64,000 nt of DNA from NCBI RefSeq assembly GCF_044377145.1, contig NZ_JBILJQ010000020.1, forward strand, positions 1 to 64,000. Reading direction: 5' to 3'. The stretch is from Aquimonas sp044377145. Lineage in GTDB: Bacteria; Pseudomonadota; Gammaproteobacteria; Xanthomonadales; Xanthomonadaceae. This document shows, one piece after another, positions 28,922 to 36,943 of this stretch. A model generated the notes under the pieces. That model had not been told where the DNA came from. It saw only the letters and a list, made by a program, of their open reading frames with translations, and did no database searches. Numbering within the stretch: position 1 is the stretch's first letter; the number at the start of each line of letters is the position of its first letter. A program made the translations under genes and the position numbers.

Positions 28922-28991
28922 GAAACATCGTTCGACCCGCCTTCGCAAAGCCCCTGCATGGGTTCGCGTCTGCGCACCTCAGGAGCCGCAC

Positions 28992-30092
28992 ATGCACCGC
29001 CCGCCCCCGTTCCTCTTCGCTCCGCTGACGCTGCTGCTCGCGGCCTGCGGCGCGCAGCCGCCCACGCCCGCCGCCCCGGCGACCGTCCCGCTGTCGGTGC
29101 GCACCGCCGCGGTCGCCCCGGCGCCGGAAACTATCCAGCTCAGCTTCCCCGCCCAGCTGCGCGCCCGCGAACGCAGCCTGTTGGCCCCGCAGATTTCCGG
29201 GCAACTGATTGAGCGCGCCGCGCTGGGCCAGCCCGTGCAGGCCGGCGACGTGCTGCTGCAACTGCGCAATCCAAACGTCGAACCCGCGCAGGCCGCGGCC
29301 GATGCCGAGGTGCGCGCGATCCAGGCGCAGCTGGACAAGGCCCGCGACGACCACGCCCGAGCCGCCGCGCTGCGCGCGCGTGGCCTCGTCGCTCAGGAAG
29401 CGCTGGATGCCGCCCGCAGCCAGATGGACAGTCTGGAAGCGAGCCTCGCGCGCCAGCGCGCGCAGGGCCGAGGCGCCGCCGCCAATGTCGGCGAGCAGAC
29501 CCTGCGTGCCGCCGGTCCAGGTCGGGTGGTGCGGGTGCTGGCGGAGCCCGGCGAGTTCGTCGCAGCCGGTCAGCCGGTGATCGAGCTGGCCGGCGACGCC
29601 GGCCTGGAGTTCGAACTGGCGCTGCCGCCGCGCATCGCGCAGGGCCTCGCGCCAGGCCTTCGGGTAGGGCTTGTCGCACTCGATGGCCGCACCCACGCAG
29701 CGGTGTTGGCCGGGCATCCGGGCCAGGCCGCTGTACAGGGCGCGGGCGCGGCGGGGCTGGTGCGGCTGCGCTTCGAGCTCGTGCACGACGCGGTGGACGG
29801 TGCCGCGCTCGCAGCCGGCGAACCGGTCGAAGTGCAGCTGCCGCTCGCCGCGCCAGCGGGTGTGGCGGTTCCGCTGTCGGCCCTGCGCGCGACCGGCGGC
29901 GTGCCGCCGGTGCACGTGCTGTCGCTGGAGGGTGATCGCACACGCGCAGTCGAAGTCGAGCCACAGCTGCTGCTCGGCGAGATCGCGCTGGTCGACCCCG
30001 CCGTGGCCGGCGCGCTGGCTGTCGGTGCGCCCCTGGTGACCGAGGGTTCAAGCTCGCTGCGCGCCGGCGATCGCGTACGGGTGCTGCCATGA
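28992..30092 (+). CDS. RND efflux periplasmic adaptor lipoprotein
   Basis: Membrane-fusion protein of 366 residues that links an inner-membrane RND pump to an outer-membrane channel. The signal peptide ends in a lipobox (LLLAAC), so it is probably a lipid-anchored protein. A lipoyl/hairpin domain follows (RSLLAPQISGQLIERA, VQAGDVLLQL, then a helical hairpin with ARGLVAQEALDAARSQMD), then beta-barrel and membrane-proximal domains. AGGAG lies six bases before ATG 28992. Its stop overlaps the pump start as ATGA. Confidence 0.9.
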   Translation: MHRPPPFLFAPLTLLLAACGAQPPTPAAPATVPLSVRTAAVAPAPETIQLSFPAQLRARERSLLAPQISGQLIERAALGQPVQAGDVLLQLRNPNVEPAQAAADAEVRAIQAQLDKARDDHARAAALRARGLVAQEALDAARSQMDSLEASLARQRAQGRGAAANVGEQTLRAAGPGRVVRVLAEPGEFVAAGQPVIELAGDAGLEFELALPPRIAQGLAPGLRVGLVALDGRTHAAVLAGHPGQAAVQGAGAAGLVRLRFELVHDAVDGAALAAGEPVEVQLPLAAPAGVAVPLSALRATGGVPPVHVLSLEGDRTRAVEVEPQLLLGEIALVDPAVAGALAVGAPLVTEGSSSLRAGDRVRVLP

Positions 30093-33000
30093 ACGGGCTG
30101 CTGGCCGCGCTGCAGCGCGACCGCCTGATCCTGGCGCTGGCGACGATCCTTGGATTAGCCGGTGTGTTGGCGCTCGGTCAGATGCCCAAGCAGGAGGATC
30201 CGTCGTTTCCCTATCGCGGCGGCATCGTCACCGCGGTGCTGCCGGGCGCGGGTGCCGACACACTGGCACGGCGGGTGGCACCTCCGATCGAGCGCCAACT
30301 CGCACAGATCGAGGGCATCGACGAGATCCGCACCACCGCGCGCCAGGATGCGGTGGTGATCTCGGTGCAGCTGCGCGACGATATCTACGACACCGAGAGC
30401 GTGTGGACGCGGGTGCGCGAAGCCCTCGCGCGGGCGCAGTCCGAGCTGCCGGCTGAAACCCAGCGGGTCCAGCTCGACGACCGCATCGTCGGCGCCGAGC
30501 TCGCCGTCTACGGCATCTTCGGCGGCGATGATCCGGTGGCGCGGCGCACCGCCGCGCAGCGCCTGCGCGATCGGCTGGCCCAGATCGATGGAGTCGCCAG
30601 CGCGCGCCTGTCCGGCGACCCCGGTGAATCGATCGCGCTCCACCTGGACCGTGCCGAGCTGCGCGGCCTCGGCCTGCGCATCGAGGACGTCGCTCGCGCG
30701 GTGCAGGCGCGCAGCGAGCCCGCGCGGCTGGGCGCGCTCAGCGCCGAGGGGCGCAGCCTGCCGCTGTCGCTGGACGGCGGCCTCGATGCGATCCCTGATC
30801 TCGCGCAACTGCCGCTGACGCTCGCGGACGGAAGCGTCCTGCCGCTGGGCAGCCTCGCCCGCATCGAACGCCGAACCGCCATGCCCAGCGCCCAGCGCGC
30901 CTATGTCGATGGTGCGCCTATGGTGGCGGTGGAAGTGCGGGCTGCGCGCGAAGCGGTCGACGTGCTGCGTCTGGGCGCAGCCCTGCGCGCCGAAGTCGAG
31001 CGCATGCGGCCGGCGCTGGCGCCGCTGCAGGTGCGCGAAGTGTTCTACCAGCCCCAATTCACCGAAGACCGCCTCGGCAGCCTACTCAGCAGTCTGCTGA
31101 CCGCGATGGGCCTGATCCTGGCCGTGCTGATCGTCGCCATGGGCCTGCGTCCGGCGCTGGTGGTTGCGGCCATCCTGCCGATGGTTACCGCCAGCACCCT
31201 GGCCCTGTACGCCATGGGCGGGGGCGTCCTGCAGCAGATCGCGGTGATCGGCATGGTGGTCGCACTCGGCATCCTGGTCGACAACGCGATCGTCGTCGTT
31301 GAAAGCATCCAGCGCCGGCTTGATGCCGGCCAGCCGCGCGTGCAGGCGATGCAGGAGGCCGTCCGCGAACTGGCGATGCCGCTGCTGTCGGCTACCGGCA
31401 CCACGATCGCGGCCTTTCTCCCGCTGCTGCTGTCCAGCGGCAACACCGCCGACTTCACCCGCGGCATCCCGATCGCGATCACCCTGAGCCTCGCGGTGAG
31501 CTATGTGTTCGCGGTTCTGGTGACGCCGCTGCTCGCGCTGCGACTGCTGCGTGCCGAGGCGCCCGCGACGCCAGCCGCCAACGGAGTGCTCGAGCGCTGG
31601 GCCATTCGTCTGTGCGGCCGCGTTGTGGAGCTGCACCGGCGGCATCCGCGGCGCTCGCTGCTGCTCGGCGGCGTGCTGGTGTTCGGCTCGCTGGCCAGTT
31701 TCCCCTTGCTGCAGCAGCAGTTCTTTCCCGACGCAGATCGCGCGGCACTGCTGGTTGAAGTGCAGCTGCCCGATGCCAGCCACCCGGACCGTACCGACGA
31801 GGTTTCGGCGCAGATCGAGGCCTTCCTGCGCAGCGATGCGCAGGTGGGCTCGATCCAGCGCTACGTGGGGTTTGCTGGCCCGACCTTCTACTACAACCTG
31901 CAGCGCTCGCCGCGCGACCCCTCGCGGGCGCGCCTGCTGGTCGAGACGGCGGGCCTCGAACACAACCGCGCGCTGCTGGAGCGGATCGCCCGCTGGTCGT
32001 CCGATGCGCTGCCGGGCGTCGACGTGGTGCCGGTCATCCTGCGCCAGGGGCCGCCGGCGGCGGCGCCGATCGAGATCCTGGTGTTCCATCCCGACCGCGC
32101 TCAGCTGGTGCAGGCGGTCGAGCAGGTGACCGGCCTGCTGCGCGACATCGAGGGCAGCCGCGCGGTGCGCCACAGCCTGGGACAGGGCGTGCCGGCCCTG
32201 CAGGTGCAGCGCAGCCTCGGCGCGGGCGAAAGTGTCGACATGGGGCAGGCGGCGCTGGCCGCCGCGCTCGCGGCCAGCACTCAGGGCTGGGCGGTGGCGA
32301 CCTATCGCGGTGGCGAAGAGCCGGTGCCGATCCGTCTGCATCTGGCGCCCGACCAGCGCACCGACAGCGGTGCGCTGCTGGGCCTGCCGGTCGGCGCCGC
32401 CGGTCTGCCGCTGGCGCAGATCGCCTCGCTCGGTCTCGCCCTGCAACCCGGCGCGGTCGAGCGACGTGACCTGATGCAGGTCGCCAGCGTGTCCTCCGAG
32501 CTGCAGCCGGGTTTCGGCTTCGGCGGTGTGCTCGATGCGCTGCGCGAGGCGCTCGCGACGCAGGCGCTGCCCGCTGGCACCGAGATCCGCTTCGGCGGCG
32601 AGGCCGAGAACGCCGGCAAGGCCAACGACGCCGTGGTGCGCGCGCTGCCGCTGGGGGCGATGGCCTTCCTGTTCTTCCTGCTGCTGCAGTTCAACTCGAT
32701 GAGTCGGGTCGGCCTGGTGCTGGCCTCGCTGCCCTTCGCCCTGGCCGGCGTGTTCCCGGCTCTGCTGCTGGCCGGGCTGGCGTTTGGCTTCCAGCCGCTG
32801 CAGGGCGTGTTCGCCCTGATCGGCATCACCGTGAACAATTCGATTCTGCTGCTGTCGGCGGCGGATGACGCGCTGGCCGAGGGCGCCTCGCCGGATGCGG
32901 CCGTGCTGCAGGCGCTGGATCGCCGCATCCGCCCGATTCTGCTCACCACCGCCACCACCGTGGTCGGGCTGCTGCCGCTGGTGTGGTCAGACTCCACCCT

Positions 33001-33142
33001 GTGGCCGCCGCTGGCCTGGGCGATGATCGGCGGCCTGCTGGCCTCGGCCTGGCTGTCATTGACCGTGCTGCCGCTGATGCTGCGCGCGCTGCTGCGCTGG
33101 CAGGCGCGCAGGGGACAAGTGCAGGTGCCGGTGCGGCAATGA
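30089..33142 (+). CDS. RND-superfamily efflux pump, inner-membrane permease
   Basis: Proton-driven drug/proton antiporter of 1017 residues with the duplicated RND layout: a membrane segment, a large periplasmic loop, then six membrane segments, repeated. Motifs include GLAGVLALGQMPKQEDPSFP at the N-terminus, GMVVALGILVDNAIVVVE (the proton-relay helix, with Asp) near residue 400, and ALIGITVNNSILLLSAADDA in the second half. No outer-membrane channel gene follows, so it probably uses a TolC-like protein encoded elsewhere. Controlled by the divergent TetR regulator (inference from the operator). Confidence 0.92.
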   Translation: MNGLLAALQRDRLILALATILGLAGVLALGQMPKQEDPSFPYRGGIVTAVLPGAGADTLARRVAPPIERQLAQIEGIDEIRTTARQDAVVISVQLRDDIYDTESVWTRVREALARAQSELPAETQRVQLDDRIVGAELAVYGIFGGDDPVARRTAAQRLRDRLAQIDGVASARLSGDPGESIALHLDRAELRGLGLRIEDVARAVQARSEPARLGALSAEGRSLPLSLDGGLDAIPDLAQLPLTLADGSVLPLGSLARIERRTAMPSAQRAYVDGAPMVAVEVRAAREAVDVLRLGAALRAEVERMRPALAPLQVREVFYQPQFTEDRLGSLLSSLLTAMGLILAVLIVAMGLRPALVVAAILPMVTASTLALYAMGGGVLQQIAVIGMVVALGILVDNAIVVVESIQRRLDAGQPRVQAMQEAVRELAMPLLSATGTTIAAFLPLLLSSGNTADFTRGIPIAITLSLAVSYVFAVLVTPLLALRLLRAEAPATPAANGVLERWAIRLCGRVVELHRRHPRRSLLLGGVLVFGSLASFPLLQQQFFPDADRAALLVEVQLPDASHPDRTDEVSAQIEAFLRSDAQVGSIQRYVGFAGPTFYYNLQRSPRDPSRARLLVETAGLEHNRALLERIARWSSDALPGVDVVPVILRQGPPAAAPIEILVFHPDRAQLVQAVEQVTGLLRDIEGSRAVRHSLGQGVPALQVQRSLGAGESVDMGQAALAAALAASTQGWAVATYRGGEEPVPIRLHLAPDQRTDSGALLGLPVGAAGLPLAQIASLGLALQPGAVERRDLMQVASVSSELQPGFGFGGVLDALREALATQALPAGTEIRFGGEAENAGKANDAVVRALPLGAMAFLFFLLLQFNSMSRVGLVLASLPFALAGVFPALLLAGLAFGFQPLQGVFALIGITVNNSILLLSAADDALAEGASPDAAVLQALDRRIRPILLTTATTVVGLLPLVWSDSTLWPPLAWAMIGGLLASAWLSLTVLPLMLRALLRWQARRGQVQVPVRQ

Positions 33143-33148
33143 GCCGCA

Positions 33149-33173
33149 CCGCGGAGCCCGCCGGGCTCCGCGG
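33149..33173. terminator. Stem-loop after the RND pump gene
   Basis: A perfect 11-bp stem (CCGCGGAGCCC / GGGCTCCGCGG) with a 3-base loop lies six bases after the stop, between two converging genes. It has no T run. Confidence 0.55.
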
Positions 33174-33232
33174 GTGGTAGCGAACAGCCTGCGGATGCTT
33201 GCGCTGATTCGCCATCGCCGGCTGGGTCGGGT

Positions 33233-34021
33233 TCAAAACAGGAACGTGAAGCCCGCGGTGAGTGCTGAGGCCGTGCGCTGCTCGACCAGCCCCGAGCTCA
33301 GCAGTCCTGAGGCCAGCTGGCGACGCTCCCACTGCGCCACCAGCCGCAGTCGCGGGCTCAGCTGGTACTGCGCGGACAGACCGACGCGGCGTTCACGGAC
33401 GCCGCTGCGTGCGGTGAAGGCGGGCGTGAGCGGGCCGCTGGCCGGCTGCACGTTCGCCGGGTGAGGAGGCGAGAAATCGAGTTGCTGCGCGTCCGCATCG
33501 GCCCACATCACCTGGGCGTGCGCGAGCGCGGCGAAAGGACCGAGCTCGGCGATGCCGATGCTGCCGCGAACGGCGACGGTCAAACCGTCCGAGTCGCCGG
33601 TGCGCTGCAGGGGCCGGATCAGGACTTCGTAGGGCGCAGGGCCGATCCGGCCGCTGTGGCTTGCGACCAGTCCGAACGAGAGAAAGGGATCGATGTCCTC
33701 ACCGCCCAACGCCGACAGCAGCGCCGAGTCTTCGGCCTTGCGGCCGCGATCGATCGAGGCGATCGCGGCGAGTTCGAAGCCCTCGCGGCGCAGCAGGTAG
33801 GCGCCGAACTCCGGAGCGCCGCGAAGGGTCTTGGCAAGCCAGCGCGAACGCTCGATGTCGAGCAGGGGGACTGGCCCGGTGCGGTCGCTCGCGCTGCCGA
33901 TGAATCGGGGCTCCTGCAGCGCGGCGACGCCGATGCTGCCCTGCGCATGTGCGGTTGTAGCGGGCATTGCGGCGGCCAATGCGACAACTGCAGCGGTGCT
34001 GAGTGCTTTCGGGTGGATCAT
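33233..34021 (-). CDS. MipA/OmpV-family outer-membrane protein
   Basis: A 262-residue protein with a signal peptide (AAVVALAAAMPATTAHA) and a pattern of alternating beta strands ending in a terminal phenylalanine (TAGFTFLF), as for small outer-membrane barrels of the MipA/OmpV family (MltA-interacting protein or porin-like). Segments such as EFGAYLLRREGFELAAIAS fit the family. AGGAG lies eight bases before ATG 34021. It lies downstream of the TetR operon but is separated from it by two palindromes. Confidence 0.72.
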   Translation of the reverse strand: MIHPKALSTAAVVALAAAMPATTAHAQGSIGVAALQEPRFIGSASDRTGPVPLLDIERSRWLAKTLRGAPEFGAYLLRREGFELAAIASIDRGRKAEDSALLSALGGEDIDPFLSFGLVASHSGRIGPAPYEVLIRPLQRTGDSDGLTVAVRGSIGIAELGPFAALAHAQVMWADADAQQLDFSPPHPANVQPASGPLTPAFTARSGVRERRVGLSAQYQLSPRLRLVAQWERRQLASGLLSSGLVEQRTASALTAGFTFLF

Positions 34022-34046
34022 TGCGAACTCTCCTGGTGGGTACGAA

Positions 34047-34062
34047 GCCGCACGCGTGCGGC
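34047..34062. repeat. 16-bp perfect palindrome
   Basis: GCCGCACGCGTGCGGC lies between the MipA-type gene and the preceding gene on the same strand; a second palindrome lies 40 bases away. Confidence 0.6.
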
Positions 34063-34102
34063 CTTCGGCGCGGATGCGCAAAGGTTTGGGTCTGAGGTGG
34101 AT

Positions 34103-34118
34103 GCCTGCGGCCGCAGGC
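34103..34118. repeat. 16-bp perfect palindrome
   Basis: GCCTGCGGCCGCAGGC lies 30 bases after the stop of the alpha/beta-barrel gene. It may fold as a transcription-end hairpin, but no T run follows. Confidence 0.6.
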
Positions 34119-34148
34119 GCCTTCTGGCGGACGAGGCCGCGCTGTAGC

Positions 34149-34691
34149 TCAGCCGTCGTCGCCGGCGGTGCCGGCGACGGCCGGCGTCCACGGGCGATAG
34201 GCCGAGCTGCGCGGCGGCAGCGGCGTGCACGCAGTGGTGCCGGCGATGACCTGGTCGATGGCTTCCCAGCCGCTCGGCAGGTAGTCGTGCGGACAGGCGT
34301 ACAGCCAGAAGTCCGCGCCCTCCAGCGTCCGGCTCGCGCGCATCACGGCGCGGGTATGGGTGAACCCGGTCCTGAATTCCACCAGGCTCTCGTAGTCGAG
34401 CCACAGCGTGTAGGTCCAGGCGTGCGTGCCGAGTCGGCGCAGGCGGACGTCGTGCGCCAGCAGTCCCGGCTGGGTCGGCAGATCCTTCAGCACCTGCCGG
34501 GTGTGCTGGTAGAAGGTCCACAGCCCGCTGAGGTTGACCCGTGCGCGGGTGACCGAAAGCACGCGTGGTGGCCGTTCGTCCGCTGATGGCTGCGTCGGGG
34601 CTTGTGCGGGAGCGGGCTCGGCGGCGCCGACCAGCGCGGACAGACCGAGCCCGGCTGCGCCGAGCAGCCAGGCAGCGATGCGCTGGCTCAG
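34149..34691 (-). CDS. Exported dimeric alpha/beta-barrel protein (monooxygenase-like), function unknown
   Basis: About 180 residues. The signal peptide (IAAWLLGAAGLGLSALVGAA) is followed by one domain with the pattern of the ABM/EthD dimeric alpha-beta barrel: VTRARVNLSGLWTFYQHTRQ, LAHDVRLRRLGTHAWTYTLW, ESLVEFRTGFTHTRAVMRAS. No catalytic residue can be assigned. The only start that gives an intact signal peptide is a CTG at 34691 whose bases overlap the TetR stop as CTGA; no ATG, GTG or TTG lies nearby in frame. The next in-frame start (a GTG near 34562) would delete the signal peptide. Last gene of the TetR operon. Confidence 0.65.
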   Translation of the reverse strand: MSQRIAAWLLGAAGLGLSALVGAAEPAPAQAPTQPSADERPPRVLSVTRARVNLSGLWTFYQHTRQVLKDLPTQPGLLAHDVRLRRLGTHAWTYTLWLDYESLVEFRTGFTHTRAVMRASRTLEGADFWLYACPHDYLPSGWEAIDQVIAGTTACTPLPPRSSAYRPWTPAVAGTAGDDG

Positions 34692-35329
34692 CGCAGTGGC
34701 GCGCCGCCCAGTTCGATCGGCAGGCGAACATCCTCGGGCACGCCCAGCGCTGCGCTGACACGCGCCATCGCATGCGGCACCGCTTGGGCCAGGGTTTCCG
34801 GCAGCAGTTCCAGCTTGGGCAGCACGTCCGAGTTCAAGGCGCTGGCCACGCCGTGCATCGCCGTCCACACATACAGCGCGTCCAGCTCGATGTCCTTCTC
34901 GGTCGCCGCTGTGCCCGCGCGCAGTCGTCGAATCGCCTCCAGCAGCAGGCGAAACGAGTGACGGGCTTCGCGCAGCAGTTCCGGGTGCTCGGTGACGCTG
35001 GGCCAGGGTGTACCGAACATCAGCCGGTACTCCAGCGGATGCCGCAGCGCGAACTCCAGGTAGGCCCGGCCCAGCTCGGACAGATCCTCGTGCGCGACTG
35101 TCTGCTTGGGGCGCGCATCCAGATGCTGGGCGAAGCGCTGAAAGGAGCGACGGATCACTTCCGCCAGCAGGTGATCGCGGCTGGGAAAGTGCTTGTATGG
35201 CGCCTGATGCGACACCTTCAGGCGGCGTGCGATCTCGCGCAGGCTGAGCTGCTCCAGACCCTGCTCGCTGATGACCTGGTGCGCCGCTTCGACGCAGGCC
35301 TCCTTGAGATCGGCTGAGGCAGAACGCAT
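34688..35329 (-). CDS. TetR-family regulator within its own operon
   Basis: A 213-residue regulator with the helix-turn-helix LSLREIARRLKVSHQAPYKHF near residue 30 and a TetR_C_33-like ligand domain (YLEFALRHPLEYRLMFGTPW). It is the third gene of an operon starting at the DUF2141 gene. Two copies of a 15-bp palindrome at the operon promoter are the obvious binding sites. It is related to, but clearly different from, the TetR protein at 28204. Confidence 0.88.
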   Translation of the reverse strand: MRSASADLKEACVEAAHQVISEQGLEQLSLREIARRLKVSHQAPYKHFPSRDHLLAEVIRRSFQRFAQHLDARPKQTVAHEDLSELGRAYLEFALRHPLEYRLMFGTPWPSVTEHPELLREARHSFRLLLEAIRRLRAGTAATEKDIELDALYVWTAMHGVASALNSDVLPKLELLPETLAQAVPHAMARVSAALGVPEDVRLPIELGGAPLR

Positions 35330-35383
35330 GCAGGAACTCCGGGCCGGGTGGGTCGAGCATGATCGGCGATTGCAGGGTCGAGG

Positions 35384-36196
35384 TCACGACTGCACCCCCG
35401 CCGGTCGGCCGGCGGCAATCATCCCGCCCATGATCCGCTGCATCAGACGCACCCGCAGCGGCCGCGGCAGCATCGCCAGCGAGTAGCCCAGCAGCTTTGA
35501 CAGGGCGCCCGGGCGGACGGTGCCGCTGCGCCCAAGAGCGCGCAGCAAGGGGTCGACCAGCGCCTCGGGCTCGGCGGCGCCCGCCATGCCCAGCCCGGCC
35601 CGCGCGCCGAAGCGCGTGGCCACCGGCCCCGGCGCTGCCGCCAGCACGCCGACGCCGCTGCCCGCGAGTTCAGCCGCAAGGCCCTCGGCGAGGCTCTGGA
35701 CGAAGGCTTTGCTGGCGGCATACGTGGTGCTGCCGGGCACGCCCTGGAAGGCCACGATCGAGCTGAAGAGGAGCAGCGCGCCATCGCCCTGGGCGCGAAA
35801 GCAGCGGCCGAAGGCATGGGCGAGATGGAGCACGCTCGCGCAGTTCACCTGCACCTGCTCCAGCTGTTCGCGCAGGGGCTGATCCAGCAGCGGGCCGCTG
35901 CTGCCGAAGCCAGCCGCCGCTACCAGCACCCGCACGTCCAGTGGCTCGCACTCGGCCAGCAGCCGATCGCAGGCGTCGGGGCGGCTGAGATCGAGGCGGA
36001 CGGTGCGGCACTGCACCTTCGACTGCTGCTCGATCGCGAGCGCGGTCTCCTGCAGTCGCTGTGGATCGCGGCCGCACAGCACGAGATGCATCCCCGCACT
36101 GCCCAGCCCGTGCGCCAGAGCCTGTCCGAGCCCGCTGGAGGCGCCGGTCACCACGGCCCAGCGCCCGCGCCAGCGTTCAAGCCCCGGCGCGCTCAT
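35384..36196 (-). CDS. Short-chain dehydrogenase/reductase
   Basis: NAD(P)-dependent oxidoreductase of 270 residues of the classical SDR family: nucleotide motif TGASSGLGQALA (residues about 18-29), a basic residue after strand 2 (CGRDPQRL) favouring NADP, the NNAG-equivalent AAAGFGSSG, catalytic Ser in LLFSSIVAF, and YAASK. The substrate is unknown; the C-terminal ~60 residues are hydrophobic. Its start overlaps the DUF2141 stop by four bases, and TetR follows after 54 bases. Confidence 0.9.
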   Translation of the reverse strand: MSAPGLERWRGRWAVVTGASSGLGQALAHGLGSAGMHLVLCGRDPQRLQETALAIEQQSKVQCRTVRLDLSRPDACDRLLAECEPLDVRVLVAAAGFGSSGPLLDQPLREQLEQVQVNCASVLHLAHAFGRCFRAQGDGALLLFSSIVAFQGVPGSTTYAASKAFVQSLAEGLAAELAGSGVGVLAAAPGPVATRFGARAGLGMAGAAEPEALVDPLLRALGRSGTVRPGALSKLLGYSLAMLPRPLRVRLMQRIMGGMIAAGRPAGVQS

Positions 36197-36651
36197 TGCA
36201 CCCTCACTTCGAGTCGCAGCTCGCCGCTGGCCGGGGTCTCGATGCGGGCTTCATCGAAGCGCGGAGCGCGCAGGCGCGGGCGCACGCCACCGGACACGCC
36301 CCAGGCTTCCTTGGGCATGCCGAACAGATTGGTGTCGACGATCCGGTTGCCATTGGTGTCGTGCGAGGCGGTCACGGCATAGCTGCCCGGCGGCAGATCC
36401 TTGAACTCGCAGGTCACGCGATCGCCGCGGGCCGGCTGCCAAAGCGTCTGCACGGCCGCCGCCGGGTCGGTGGGAAATCCTGCGGCCTGCCGATACAGGC
36501 CACAGCCGACTTCGCCGCCGGCACCAAAGCCGATGACCTCCACGCGCAGCGAAACAGGGCCCGAGGGGGAGGAGTCAGTGCTTCCGGCGACACCGATTGA
36601 GGGGTACAGCAAAGCGAGGCTGAGCACGGCAGCGAGTGGGAATCCGGCCAC
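36193..36651 (-). CDS. DUF2141-family exported protein
   Basis: A 152-residue protein with a signal peptide and a DUF2141 beta-sandwich: LRVEVIGFGAGGEVGCGLY, FKDLPPGSYAVTASHDTNG, LFGMPKEAWGVSGG. The family is widespread, extracytoplasmic and of unknown function. The start is taken as GTG 36651, which has AGGTG four bases upstream and leads straight into the signal peptide; the TTG at 36690 would lie inside an operator. First gene of the TetR-regulated operon. Confidence 0.8.
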   Translation of the reverse strand: MAGFPLAAVLSLALLYPSIGVAGSTDSSPSGPVSLRVEVIGFGAGGEVGCGLYRQAAGFPTDPAAAVQTLWQPARGDRVTCEFKDLPPGSYAVTASHDTNGNRIVDTNLFGMPKEAWGVSGGVRPRLRAPRFDEARIETPASGELRLEVRVQ

Positions 36652-36676
36652 GAGGCACCTGGGGTAGCGCTGCCAA

Positions 36677-36691
36677 GTTGACAGCGTCAAC
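36677..36691. promoter_or_regulatory. Operator 1 of the DUF2141-SDR-TetR operon
   Basis: GTTGACAGCGTCAAC is a perfect 6-bp inverted repeat with a 3-base centre. It covers the expected transcription start of the operon. It matches operator 2, and the two starts are 31 bases apart. Confidence 0.78.
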
Positions 36692-36692
36692 C

Positions 36693-36721
36693 ACGCTACG
36701 CGGGCAGGTTGACGGTGTCAA
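36693..36721 (-). promoter_or_regulatory. Promoter of the DUF2141-SDR-TetR operon
   Basis: On the minus strand, TTGACA (36721-36716) and TAGCGT (36698-36693) are separated by exactly 17 bases. The -35 box is embedded in operator 2 and the start point falls in operator 1. Confidence 0.65.
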
Positions 36722-36722
36722 C
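36708..36722. promoter_or_regulatory. Operator 2 of the DUF2141-SDR-TetR operon
   Basis: GTTGACGGTGTCAAC has the same GTTGAC-N3-GTCAAC structure as operator 1 and contains the -35 element of the promoter on the minus strand. Confidence 0.78.
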
Positions 36723-36925
36723 ATTGGCCGTTGCCATGGAGCCTCCCTCGCCAGTCAATGGGCAAAAGCGACGCGTCCCGGAACGCGCCCGGGCACACGC
36801 CGTCCGCCAGCGGCTGCCCGCTGTCGAGGGTATTGGGGGTGACGGCGCGGGCACTACGCCGGCCCGATCGAAGGTGGGTGCGCTTCGCTTTCGGCAACTG
36901 GAACCGAGGCGAGCGTGGCGGCCAC

Positions 36926-36943
36926 GGTGGGCCGGGGCCCACC
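36926..36943. terminator. Stem-loop directly after the SGNH hydrolase stop
   Basis: GGTGGGCC and GGCCCACC form a perfect 8-bp stem with a 2-base loop, starting at the base after the stop codon on the minus strand. It has no T run. Confidence 0.45.

Noticed and set aside
31082..32446. 454-codon minus-strand frame inside the RND pump gene
   Set aside because: The pump reading has all family motifs; the antisense product is a low-complexity Gln/Arg/His-rich sequence.
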